The translations under genes were made by a program, and so were the position numbers. Of a stretch of DNA of 12,934 nucleotides, positions 6,968 through 12,934 are shown one piece after another. The notes below the pieces were generated by a model. It ran no database searches, was not told the origin of the DNA, and saw nothing but the letters and a program-made list of their open reading frames with translations. The first letter of the stretch is position 1. Every line of letters starts with the position of its first letter. This DNA is from Deltaproteobacteria bacterium (GTDB taxonomy: Bacteria > Desulfobacterota > GWC2-55-46), in contig JACRNN010000244.1 in NCBI GenBank assembly GCA_016234955.1, forward strand, positions 1 to 12,934, written 5' to 3'.

Positions 6968-8203
6968 TCAACGCTCCTCCATCACCGCGTCTATGGTGCT
7001 CTGGGTCATGTTCGTTATCTTCAACGGGAACGAGGAGAGCCTGGAGAGGTCGTCCGCGATGTTCTGGGTCGAGGACCTGGTGTCGAGCTCGAAGACCGCC
7101 TGGTCCCCCTCAAAGCCCCTCTGGTACACGGCCTTGACGCCCTTTACCCGCGTCTTGAGCGCGTTCTTGAAGTCCGCTATCTTTTTGAAGTCCTTTATGC
7201 CGCCGAGCCGGAGCGTTACGATATTCCCGCTCTGCCACTTGGCGGCTATCTGTTCGACGAGCCTGTCCGCGGCCTCGTTTGAAGCCCTGCTGATGGCCTC
7301 CACCCCGCCGGTGACGTCGGATACGTGCCTGGATGTGCCGTGCCCCCTGGCCGAGGCGAGCACCGCGCCGTTATCGACCTTTATCGCCTCTACGGTTATG
7401 TCGGCTATGTATGAGCCGACCTGGCTCCCCGGCGTCCGCGGCCCTTCCTTTGCCAGGGCCTTGCCCTTGACCACTATCTCGGCGTTGAATTTTTTCCCTA
7501 TCTGCCTCGCACCTTCGTTGGTGAGGTCAGCCACCCTGTAGGCGTTCGATATCTCTATGCCGTCGAGCCTCCCGGAACCCTCCACCACGTTGAATCCCTT
7601 GCCTAAAAAAGCCTCCTTGAGCGCCGTCTCGGCCGCGCTCATGTCCACGGTCTCCCCCATGTACTCGCTCCCGCCCCACCACCAGAAGACGTAATGCCTG
7701 TGGCCGATGTTCTGCTCGGCGATAAGGAAGAGCACCCGCGGTTTTTCCGCCCTCGCGTAGAGGACCCCCAGGGCGTCGAGGTCGTTCTTGAGCCCGCCTA
7801 TGGCCACGGTCGCGCGCACCGTGACCTGGTAGAGCCCCTGCGACTGGGTCTCGTTCAGTACGGAGTAGCCCTTGATGTACCCCTGGGTCTTTGTGTAGAC
7901 GTTGTCATTGAGCACCTGGAAGTTCTCCACGACCGTCTCGGCGGAGACGAGCGTGCCCACGGCCTGCTCAACGGCCTTTCTGAGGGCGTCCTCTATGGCG
8001 GCGTCCCTTACTATGGCGGCGTTGGCCCCGCTGAATGGGGCATATCCGGCGGCGTCTATGGTCTTTACCGCGGGTTCAGGTGTTTGGGCGAGGGCACAGT
8101 TCAAAGGGGCGAGGAAGAACGTCAAGACGAAGCATATAAGGGTAGCCGCCGCCATCACAAGAGAACGCGGCGCCACCCCGGGCGTCCCATCGATAAGACC
8201 CAT
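6968..8203 (-). CDS. Exported FlgT N-terminal-domain-like envelope protein
   Basis: This is a 411-residue protein. AGGAGG sits 5 nt before the ATG. The signal peptide has a longish N-region, a hydrophobic core at about 15-33 and cleavage after Ala-Leu-Ala at 39. Residues about 46-137 match the FlgT_N/LPP20 pattern: AAIVRDAAIEDALRKAVEQA, GTLVSAETVVENF, TQGYIKGYSV, and GLYQVTVRATV. Residues about 153-325 form a second alpha/beta domain (PRVLFLIAEQN, FNVVEGSGRLDG, FNAEIVVKGKAL) like the FlgT middle/TolB-N-like region. Residues about 328-400 look like a beta-alpha-beta domain (VTLRLGGIKDFKKIADFKNAL, QAVFELDTRS). It lacks the FlgT C-terminal domain, which appears instead on the CsgG-like protein. 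It is first in the envelope cluster, after a 418-nt gap that presumably holds the promoter. No flagellar genes are nearby, so a flagellar role is doubtful. Confidence 0.82.
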   Translation of the reverse strand: MGLIDGTPGVAPRSLVMAAATLICFVLTFFLAPLNCALAQTPEPAVKTIDAAGYAPFSGANAAIVRDAAIEDALRKAVEQAVGTLVSAETVVENFQVLNDNVYTKTQGYIKGYSVLNETQSQGLYQVTVRATVAIGGLKNDLDALGVLYARAEKPRVLFLIAEQNIGHRHYVFWWWGGSEYMGETVDMSAAETALKEAFLGKGFNVVEGSGRLDGIEISNAYRVADLTNEGARQIGKKFNAEIVVKGKALAKEGPRTPGSQVGSYIADITVEAIKVDNGAVLASARGHGTSRHVSDVTGGVEAISRASNEAADRLVEQIAAKWQSGNIVTLRLGGIKDFKKIADFKNALKTRVKGVKAVYQRGFEGDQAVFELDTRSSTQNIADDLSRLSSFPLKITNMTQSTIDAVMEER

Positions 8204-8621
8204 GATATCCTCCTGCTTTCAGACCGGGGGCCCGGCTTTTAGCGTATGCGTCCGCTCCGGGCGTAAAGGGATTTAACGTACGGAAGAGGACTGCGTTTGA
8301 GCCTGAGGCTACGTTGCTTGAATACACGGCTATGAAAATTATCGTGATAAGCAAGCAAGGGCGGGTCACACCCGCCGAATGGTTGTCTGACATCCGGCGG
8401 GTTACGGCTTACACCTAACCCGCCCTACAGGACTATGGATGCATGAGTCTCATTAGATAACGGTCAGATTGTCAAGTCCTATATAACACAGTTCTTCCCC
8501 CAAGTACAAACAATAAAAAGGGGCTGTAGCGCGGCGGGAATATGGGGTAAAAAAAGGGGTTTTCAAGTTGGGCAGGAAGGCTCACGGTAACATCGGTGGG
8601 CGGGCGGCACAGCTCCGGGGC
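8204..8621. other. 418-nt gap upstream of the envelope cluster
   Basis: No gene is seen on either strand. It holds a hairpin GCGGGTCACACCCGC (8361-8375), an interspersed repeat at 8391-8429, and the leader and ribosome binding site of the FlgT_N-like gene. It should contain the promoter of the envelope cluster, but I found no convincing -35/-10 pair. There is an A/T-rich patch near 8500-8560 without a clear stem, so no terminator for the amidohydrolase is called. Confidence 0.6.
8391..8429. repeat. GGCGGGTTA/TAACCCGCC interspersed repeat
   Basis: GGCGGGTTA and TAACCCGCC form a 9-bp stem around an 11-nt loop. Read on the minus strand, the unit begins TGTAGGGCGGGTTAGG and ends GTAACCCGCCGGATG. 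Repeats of this pattern (GGGYGGGTTA...TAACCCRCC) are scattered through many bacterial genomes and are usually intergenic. Function is unknown. Confidence 0.6.
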
Positions 8622-9803
8622 TTAATCCGCGGCAAAGTCCCTTTTTACCCGCTCCATCGCCTCCGGGTTGAAGAGGAGCTCTATGGCGGTAAGGCCCAGG
8701 GCCTTTACACCCTCCATGAGCGCCCTGTGGCCGTCCCCGGTTATGGTGGCGTTTGCGAACTCCGTGGTGTGGATGTTTATCCCCTCCCTTATCGGGACGT
8801 GCGGATGGATGGTGGGGACTATCTGCGAGACGTTGCCTATGTCGGAAGAGCCGACGTTTTTCTCCGGCGGTTGCGGGTCTTCCTTGAGGCTCAAGGCAAC
8901 GAGGGACCCCCGGTAGACGGCGGCGAAGGCCTCGTTTATCTTCATCGGGGCGTTCAGGTCCCCCTCTTCTTCGACCTCAACGGTGCATCCGGTGGCGATA
9001 GCGGCCCCCTCGGCGCAGTTGGAGACCCTCTTCTTGACCGATTCAAGCTCCTTGAGGTCATTGGCCCTTACGTAGAAGGACGCCCGCGCTAACTCCGGGA
9101 TTATGTTCGGGGCCTTGCCGCCCTCGGTTATTATGCCGTGCACCCTGACGTCGCTCCTCAACTGCTGTCTCAGGGCGCTTATCGCGTTAAAGGTCTGTAT
9201 GACGGCGTCCAGGGCGTTTATACCCTCCTCCGGATACGCCGAGGCGTGGCTTGATCTGCCCCGGAAGGTGAAGTTGAGCCTTATGAGGCCGAGGAAGTGC
9301 TTGACTACCGTCCTCCTCGAAGAGCCGTGCACCATCATCGCGGCGTCGACCCCATCGAACACCCCGGCCTTTATCATCTCTATCTTGCCCCTGCCGAGCT
9401 CCTCCGCCGGGGTGCCGAGCACCAGGAGCGTCCCCTTACCGGGCAAGAGATGCCTTTTCAAGACAACTGAAAGGGCCGCGCCCGCGCCGATAGAGGCTAC
9501 CCCTGCGATATTGTGGCCGCAACCGTGGCCTATGCCGGGCAGGGCGTCCATCTCCGCTAAAAGCGCCACTACCGGACGGCCCGAACCCAGTACGGCTGAA
9601 AAAGCGGTATCCATCCCCGCGACCCCGGCCTCAACCGAGAAGCCGGCGGAGTTGAGGAACTCTTGCATCGAGGCCGAGGTCCTTACCTCCTTGAGCCCCA
9701 CCTCCGGGTTGCGGTAGAAGTCGTCGCTCAGACGCGTCAGCCTCTGAGATACGGCCTCGGCCTCCCTCAGGAATCCGGTTTTTATCATGGAAAGGTCTTG
9801 CAT
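8622..9803 (-). CDS. M20-family amidohydrolase (AbgB/PM20D2-like)
   Basis: This is a 393-residue cytoplasmic metallohydrolase of normal family length with no signal peptide. Metal-site motifs are present: AEMDALP (84-90), GHGCGHN (92-98), TPAEE (131-135), MVHG (157-160) and a late His in NIHTTEF (about 345). The lid/dimerisation insert carries FRGRSSHASAYPEEGINALDA (180-200), and GSSDIGNVSQIVPTIHP (318-333) is typical of the AbgB/PM20D2 branch. Family members cleave amide bonds in p-aminobenzoyl-glutamate, N-acyl amino acids or dipeptides; the substrate here is unknown. Start choice is uncertain: neither the ATG at 9803 nor one at 9788 has a visible ribosome site, and a palindromic repeat begins 27 nt upstream. 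It stands alone between sulfate-assimilation and envelope genes. Confidence 0.9.
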   Translation of the reverse strand: MQDLSMIKTGFLREAEAVSQRLTRLSDDFYRNPEVGLKEVRTSASMQEFLNSAGFSVEAGVAGMDTAFSAVLGSGRPVVALLAEMDALPGIGHGCGHNIAGVASIGAGAALSVVLKRHLLPGKGTLLVLGTPAEELGRGKIEMIKAGVFDGVDAAMMVHGSSRRTVVKHFLGLIRLNFTFRGRSSHASAYPEEGINALDAVIQTFNAISALRQQLRSDVRVHGIITEGGKAPNIIPELARASFYVRANDLKELESVKKRVSNCAEGAAIATGCTVEVEEEGDLNAPMKINEAFAAVYRGSLVALSLKEDPQPPEKNVGSSDIGNVSQIVPTIHPHVPIREGINIHTTEFANATITGDGHRALMEGVKALGLTAIELLFNPEAMERVKRDFAAD

Positions 9804-9830
9804 AATTGAAAGAAAGCACTACTTCGCTCT

Positions 9831-9950
9831 GTCATTCTGAGCGTAGCGAAGAATCTCGCTTTTTCACTCAGGATAAACTTCGCGAAGAATCTCGTCTTTA
9901 AGAAAATCAGGATACGAGATTCTTCGGTCGCTTCGCTCTCTCAGAATGAC
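9831..9950. repeat. 120-bp palindromic repeat (GTCATTCTGAG...CTCAGAATGAC)
   Basis: The left arm, GTCATTCTGAGCGTAGCGAA then GAATCTCG, is complementary with small offsets to the right arm ending CTCTCAGAATGAC at 9950. The left half shares near-identical sequence with 5186-5255 inside the MITE-like element, including the CTCAGGA and CGCGAAG blocks. It occupies most of the 174-nt gap between sat and the amidohydrolase gene and could fold into one long stem in RNA. It is non-coding and looks like a mobile palindromic repeat. Confidence 0.7.
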
Positions 9951-9977
9951 AACAAAACATAATTTTTCAGATGTTCC

Positions 9978-11141
9978 CTAACTCTGGCCCTTCATCGCCT
10001 CTATCAGTATCCGCGCCACCTCCGGCCTGCTGAACTCGGACGGCGGGCATACCCCGCCTCTGAGCATCTCCCTCACCTTTGTGCCGGATAGTATGATGTG
10101 GCTCGAAGAGTCGTGCGGGCAGGTCTTGTACGAGGCCATGCCGCCGCAACTCTTGCAGAAGAAGGTGTAGTCGAAGAACATCGGGGTTATCCCTATGGAG
10201 GCCGGGTCGAACTCGTCGAATATGTACTGGGCGTCGAACGTCCCGTAGTAGCTCCCCACGCCCGCGTGGTCCCTGCCGACGATGAAGTGGGTGCAGCCGT
10301 AGTTCTTCCTTATGAGGGCGTGGAATATCGCCTCCTTGGGCCCCGCGTACCTCATGGCCGCCGGGTTCACGACGAGGGCGACCCTATCGGCCGGATAGTA
10401 GTTATCTATGAGGGCCTTGTAGCACCGCATCCGGACGGAGGCCGGGATGTCGTCACCCTTTGTCTCTCCGACGAGCGGGTGTATGAGGATGCCGTCCACC
10501 ACCTCGAGCGCGCACTTCTGTATGTACTCGTGCGCCCTGTGTATCGGGTTCCTGGTCTGGAACCCCACCACCCTCTTCCACCCCTTCTCCCTGAAGAGCC
10601 GCCGGGTCTCCACGGGGTCGAGGCGCTGGTCGTTGAACTCCGCGTGGACCGGCCTCTTGATTACGGAGACCTTGCCGCCCAGGAGCATCTCCCCCATCTC
10701 GTAGACCTTCTTTACGCCGGGGTGGGCGTCTTCCGCCGTGCCGTAGACCTGGAGAGCCTCCTTTTCCTTGTCGTGTCCGAATATCTCCTCTATGCAGAGT
10801 ATGGCCAGGACGCCGCCGTCACCGTCCGTCAGCGCGACCTCCATCCCCTCCTTGAGGCCCCCGGCCTCCCCGGATGAGACGGACAGGGTGATGGGGATGG
10901 TCCATACCGCCCCGCCCGTTAGCGTCATCGTGTCCATGACGCAGTGATAGTCCTCCCTGCACATGAAGCCCTCGAGAGGGCTGAAGGCGCCGATGGCTAT
11001 CATCTCCAGATCGGATATCTCCCTGTCTGTAAGCTCTATCTTTTTAAGCTCCTTCGCCCTCTTCTCGGCGTCGATACGCTCCTTGCCTTCCAGCATCCTG
11101 TTGATGAGCCTGCCGCCGTGCGCGGCGATAAGTCCTTCCAC
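9978..11141 (-). CDS. sat: Sulfate adenylyltransferase (ATP sulfurylase)
   Basis: This 387-residue enzyme makes adenosine 5'-phosphosulfate (APS) and pyrophosphate from ATP and sulfate in the cytoplasm. Diagnostic motifs are present: QTRNPIHRAHE (195-205) and GRDHAG (289-294) for nucleotide and sulfate binding, and LSGTKVREMLRGG (351-363) at the C-terminus. Cys329, Cys332, Cys341 and His343 (CKSCGG...CPH) form a likely zinc site seen in many bacterial and archaeal Sat proteins. There is no fused APS-kinase domain. The start is GTG at 11141, supported by GGAGG seven nt upstream. It follows cysH by 175 nt, most of it a hairpin repeat. Together they form an assimilatory pair; no dissimilatory genes (aprAB, dsr) are in view. 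Sat of this single-chain type occurs in both assimilatory and dissimilatory organisms. Confidence 0.97.
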   Translation of the reverse strand: MEGLIAAHGGRLINRMLEGKERIDAEKRAKELKKIELTDREISDLEMIAIGAFSPLEGFMCREDYHCVMDTMTLTGGAVWTIPITLSVSSGEAGGLKEGMEVALTDGDGGVLAILCIEEIFGHDKEKEALQVYGTAEDAHPGVKKVYEMGEMLLGGKVSVIKRPVHAEFNDQRLDPVETRRLFREKGWKRVVGFQTRNPIHRAHEYIQKCALEVVDGILIHPLVGETKGDDIPASVRMRCYKALIDNYYPADRVALVVNPAAMRYAGPKEAIFHALIRKNYGCTHFIVGRDHAGVGSYYGTFDAQYIFDEFDPASIGITPMFFDYTFFCKSCGGMASYKTCPHDSSSHIILSGTKVREMLRGGVCPPSEFSRPEVARILIEAMKGQS

Positions 11142-11174
11142 CTCGATACCTCCGGATATTTCATGAATTTTTTT

Positions 11175-11295
11175 TGAACATGCATAGCGAGCGCCCAGCC
11201 CGCAGCTTGGCTATCGGGGTTAAGCGAACGAATCGGATATGGATACTTCCGTACATGTCGAAGATTCCCCGCGGCAATGCTTGCGGGCCGGGACG
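11175..11295. repeat. Two-hairpin interspersed repeat, copy B (between cysH and sat)
   Basis: It shares with copy A (4932-5045) the end TGAACATGCATAGCGAGCGC (11175-11194) and the 37-nt linker (11230-11266, 35/37 identical). Its hairpins are more decayed: the inner one is CCCGCAG...GGGG with mismatches, the outer CCCCGCGG...GCGGG. It fills most of the cysH-sat spacer and is probably transcribed with the operon, where it could affect the sat leader. Confidence 0.75.
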
Positions 11296-11316
11296 CTCGC
11301 CATGCGTTTTCAGATG

Positions 11317-12015
11317 CTACTTATGCAGGCCGCACTCGGTCTTCTGGAAGCCCGCCCACCTGCCGGCCCTCGGGTCTTCCCCGGGCATGACCGGCTTGGT
11401 GCACGGCTCGCAGCCGATAGAGGGGTAGTTCCTGTCGTGCAGGACGTTATAGGGGACGTTGTTCTTCCTTATGTAATTCCATACGTCGTCGGAGGTCCAC
11501 GCCACGAGCGGGTTGACCTTCACGAGCTTGAACTTGGCGTCCCATCCTACAACCGGAGAGTTGGCCCTGGTCGGGGCCTGGTCCCTTCTTATGCCGGTTA
11601 TCCAGCACCGCAGGCCCGAGAGCGCCTCGGCGAGCGGGAGCATCTTCCTTATGTTGCAGCATTTGTCCGGCTCCCTCTTCCACAGCTCTTCCCCGAATTC
11701 CTTCGCCATCTCCTCGATGGTCGTCTTCGCGCCGTACCTCTCCGGGGATATCCCGTACTTTTCAATGAGCCTGTCCTTGACGTCCAGGGACTCCTTGAAG
11801 AGGAGGTCGGTGTCGAGGTAGAATATCCGCGCCTTCGGGTTTATCTTGAAGAGCATGTCGACAAGGGCTACATCCTCCGGCCCGAAGCTGCACGCCAGCG
11901 ATATCTCCTCCCTGCTGAAATTATCGACGGCCCACCTGACCGCCTCTGCCGGGTCCTTGCCCTCCAGGCCGTCGCTTACCTTCTTAAGCTCTTCTTCGGT
12001 CCATACTTTTGACAT
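11317..12015 (-). CDS. cysH: Assimilatory APS reductase (CysH family)
   Basis: This 232-residue soluble enzyme reduces APS to sulfite and AMP with thioredoxin or a similar donor. SFGPED (43-48) is the nucleotide-binding loop of the PAPS/APS reductase fold. CCNIRKMLPL (119-128) and GCEPC (201-205) supply the Cys-Cys and Cys-x-x-Cys ligands of the [4Fe-4S] cluster, which separates APS reductases from cluster-free PAPS reductases. ECGLHK at the C-terminus carries the catalytic Cys228. TGIRRDQAPTRA (140-151) is the conserved substrate loop. GGAGGAG lies 6 nt before the ATG. The next gene downstream is sat, so the two consecutive steps are co-encoded; APS kinase and sulfite reductase are not in the window. 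Confidence 0.95.
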   Translation of the reverse strand: MSKVWTEEELKKVSDGLEGKDPAEAVRWAVDNFSREEISLACSFGPEDVALVDMLFKINPKARIFYLDTDLLFKESLDVKDRLIEKYGISPERYGAKTTIEEMAKEFGEELWKREPDKCCNIRKMLPLAEALSGLRCWITGIRRDQAPTRANSPVVGWDAKFKLVKVNPLVAWTSDDVWNYIRKNNVPYNVLHDRNYPSIGCEPCTKPVMPGEDPRAGRWAGFQKTECGLHK

Positions 12016-12045
12016 GGTTTTCTCCTCCGGGATCGTAGTGGTTTA

Positions 12046-12101
12046 CAGGCCGCTGAAAAAGCCCCATCTGCGGCGGCATCTGGAACTTTTTGATCAACCT
12101 G
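12046..12101. mobile_element. Short MITE-like relic in the cysH leader
   Basis: The left end CAGGCCGCTGAAAAAGCCCC and the reverse complement of the right end (CAGGTTGATCAAAAAGTTCC, 12082-12101) agree at 14 of 20 positions. The left end also matches the left end of the 5136-5338 element (CAG..YGCTGAAAAA). It is best read as an internally deleted relative of that element. Confidence 0.5.
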
Positions 12102-12208
12102 ACGTGAATTTGGCGTTTTTACAAATATAGTTGTTTAACAGCCTAAACGAGCGAACCCCCGCGCCCTGACTCAAGGGGGCCCGATCCAATGTCTTGTCGT
12201 ATCTTTAT

Positions 12209-12238
12209 ATAATGACACAGATACGGGTCCTATTTCAA
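12209..12238 (-). promoter_or_regulatory. Possible sigma70-type promoter for cysH-sat
   Basis: On the minus strand TTGAAA (12233-12238, 5/6 to consensus) and CATTAT (12209-12214, 4/6) are 18 nt apart, in a locally AT-rich patch within GC-rich DNA. It points at cysH. This is a pattern match only. Confidence 0.3.
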
Positions 12239-12240
12239 CA

Positions 12241-12290
12241 AGCATAGCGAGCGGATGCCCCGCGGCAAGGCTCGCGGGGAATTTTAATGT
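12241..12290. repeat. Single-hairpin REP-like unit
   Basis: CCCCGCG/CGCGGGG (stem 12258-12264 with 12273-12279, 8-nt loop) is preceded by GCATAGCGAGCG, the same end sequence as copies A and B. It lacks their 37-nt linker, so it looks like a one-hairpin version of the same family. Confidence 0.6.
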
Positions 12291-12352
12291 TTCCTCCGGG
12301 TATAATTCCTCGAAGCTTGCTTCGCAAGCTATGAACGTAAATCTCTTCGGAT

Positions 12353-12374
12353 ACCCCGGAGCTTGCTCCGGGGT
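12353..12374 (-). repeat. Palindrome just after the usp gene
   Basis: ACCCCGGAG and CTCCGGGGT form a 9-bp stem with a CTTG-type loop, 7 nt past the usp stop. No U-run follows, so its role as terminator is doubtful; it may protect the 3' end of the mRNA. A second palindrome, AGCTTGC/GCAAGCT, sits at 12314-12330. Confidence 0.55.
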
Positions 12375-12381
12375 GGTTCAT

Positions 12382-12852
12382 CTATTCTTCCGCGAACAGC
12401 ACGACCTCGCACGGGGCCGCGGCCGCCACCTCGTCGGCGAGCGACCTTGAGAAGTACTTCAAGAGCGTCTTTTTCTTCCTCTTCACCAGCACCGCGACAT
12501 GGGCGTCCCTTCTCTTTATCATCTGGAGGACCCTGTCGACGAACTCGCCCTGCTCCATCACCGGGTCGAAGTCGACCCCGGCCTCCATCGCCTTTATCTG
12601 CACGCGGCCGAGCTCTTCATACCCCCGCTGCCTGTACTCCTTCATTATGGCCTCGGAAAGCTCGGTGGATGGCCGGTCCCCTATGAAGCCGATGTCGGAG
12701 AAGGTGTCGAAGACCTCGTTCGCCAGGCCGGACTCTATTATGTATAGGGCGACAAGGCAGGCGCCGTCTTTGCGCGCCCTCTCCACGGCGAAACCTACGG
12801 CCGCATCCGACGTGCCCGAGGTGGAGAGGACAAGCAGGACGTTTTTCTTCAT
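12382..12852 (-). CDS. Universal stress protein (UspA-like), divergent nucleotide site
   Basis: From the ATG at 12852 this is a 156-residue soluble protein of normal family length. NVLLVLSTSGTSDAAVGFAVERA (4-26) is the Usp first strand and helix, though the usual Asp-Gly-Ser after the strand is replaced by Ser-Thr-Ser-Gly. CLVALYII (32-39) and HVAVLVKRKKK (118-128) are core strands, and SLADEVAAAAPCEVVLF (137-153) is the standard last helix and strand. The Gly-x2-Gly-x9-Gly(Ser/Thr) ATP loop is missing, replaced by a Lys-rich stretch, so ATP binding is unlikely. The start overlaps the stop of an upstream membrane-protein gene (ATGA), so it is probably coupled to that gene and may regulate it. 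A longer ATG start at 12927 would overlap that gene by 79 nt and is rejected. Confidence 0.82.
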   Translation of the reverse strand: MKKNVLLVLSTSGTSDAAVGFAVERARKDGACLVALYIIESGLANEVFDTFSDIGFIGDRPSTELSEAIMKEYRQRGYEELGRVQIKAMEAGVDFDPVMEQGEFVDRVLQMIKRRDAHVAVLVKRKKKTLLKYFSRSLADEVAAAAPCEVVLFAEE

Positions 12853-12934
12853 TTCACGTACCCCATTCCTATGAGCGGCCAGTAGAACGCCGCGACGAGG
12901 TTGAATACCACCCATGCCGTTACGCACATGATGA
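12849..12934 (-). CDS. C-terminal end of a membrane protein (partial)
   Basis: An open frame enters from beyond the window and gives 27 residues (MCVTAWVVFNLVAAFYWPLI then GMGYVK) before TGA. The stretch is a typical transmembrane segment with a Lys end. Its stop overlaps the usp start in ATGA, which supports it as real and co-translated. Usp genes often accompany transporters such as symporters or permeases, so it may be one, but too little is visible to name it. Confidence 0.6.
   Translation of the reverse strand, partial: IMCVTAWVVFNLVAAFYWPLIGMGYVK

Larger units (their letters stand above)
12028..12381. other. 354-nt gap between usp and cysH, repeat-rich
   Basis: No gene is supported on either strand. 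From high to low coordinate it holds the palindrome 12353-12374, a smaller one at 12314-12330, a hairpin at 12258-12279, a possible promoter near 12209-12238, and a MITE-like relic at 12046-12101. If the promoter is right, cysH has a leader of nearly 190 nt; I see no recognised riboswitch in it. Confidence 0.6.

Noticed and set aside
6968..8203. Flagellar assembly protein FlgT
   Set aside because: Only the N-terminal and middle regions resemble FlgT, the C-terminal domain differs, and no flagellar gene is present. It is named as FlgT_N-like only.
10098..10877. 259-codon plus-strand open frame opposite sat
   Set aside because: sat is unmistakable in the other strand, and the antisense product is a low-complexity Val/Arg/Leu-rich shadow.
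9978..11141. Dissimilatory sulfate reduction locus
   Set aside because: sat is paired with an assimilatory CysH-type APS reductase; no aprAB, qmo or dsr genes are seen.
12028..12200. Riboswitch (for example SAM type) in the cysH leader
   Set aside because: No recognisable conserved core was seen; the leader is largely explained by a MITE-like relic and GC hairpins.
12194..12213. Plus-strand promoter TTGTCG...TATAAT
   Set aside because: The two boxes are only 8 nt apart and no plus-strand gene lies downstream.

Overview
The window is GC-rich chromosomal DNA from a diderm (Gram-negative type) bacterium. Every convincing gene is on the minus strand, so transcription runs from high to low coordinates. 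Lipoprotein signal peptides, an aromatic-ended outer-membrane barrel, an MlaE-type permease and LPP20/FlgT/CsgG-type envelope proteins all point to a cell with an outer membrane. Coding sequence uses ATA (Ile) and AGG (Arg) freely despite the high GC. The spacers are full of short hairpin repeats and MITE-like elements. Together this suggests an uncultured Desulfobacterota- or Nitrospirota-like lineage, but no marker gene is present to settle it.

Layout in the direction of transcription. (1) 12934-12382: the end of a small membrane protein, overlapping the start of a divergent universal stress protein. (2) 12028-12381: a gene-free stretch with REP-like hairpins, a short MITE-like relic and a possible promoter. 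(3) 12015-9978: cysH (APS reductase, with Fe-S cysteines) followed by sat (ATP sulfurylase). These are the first two steps of assimilatory sulfate reduction (sulfate to APS to sulfite). A two-hairpin repeat separates them. (4) 9803-8622: an M20-family amidohydrolase preceded by a 120-bp palindromic repeat. (5) 8621-8204: a repeat-bearing gap. (6) 8203-1821: five consecutive envelope genes: a FlgT_N/LPP20-like exported protein, a GNA1162-like lipoprotein fused to a DUF4412/LolA-like domain, a CsgG lipoprotein with a FlgT_C-like tail, a TPR plus SLH lipoprotein, and a second LPP20-like protein. (7) 1753-989: an outer-membrane beta-barrel protein. (8) 808-17: an MlaE-family permease, with the next gene (probably the ATPase) starting at the window edge in a TGATG overlap.

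The most interesting part is the envelope cluster. Modules that form FlgT and the LPP20-family proteins of flagellar outer rings and disks are here spread over separate lipoproteins, beside CsgG and GNA1162-like proteins and with no flagellar gene in view. This looks like a non-flagellar trans-envelope or outer-membrane complex. The second notable point is that a mobile hairpin repeat has inserted in frame inside the signal-peptide region of the CsgG-like gene. It keeps the frame open and supplies a new potential start and signal-peptide N-terminus.
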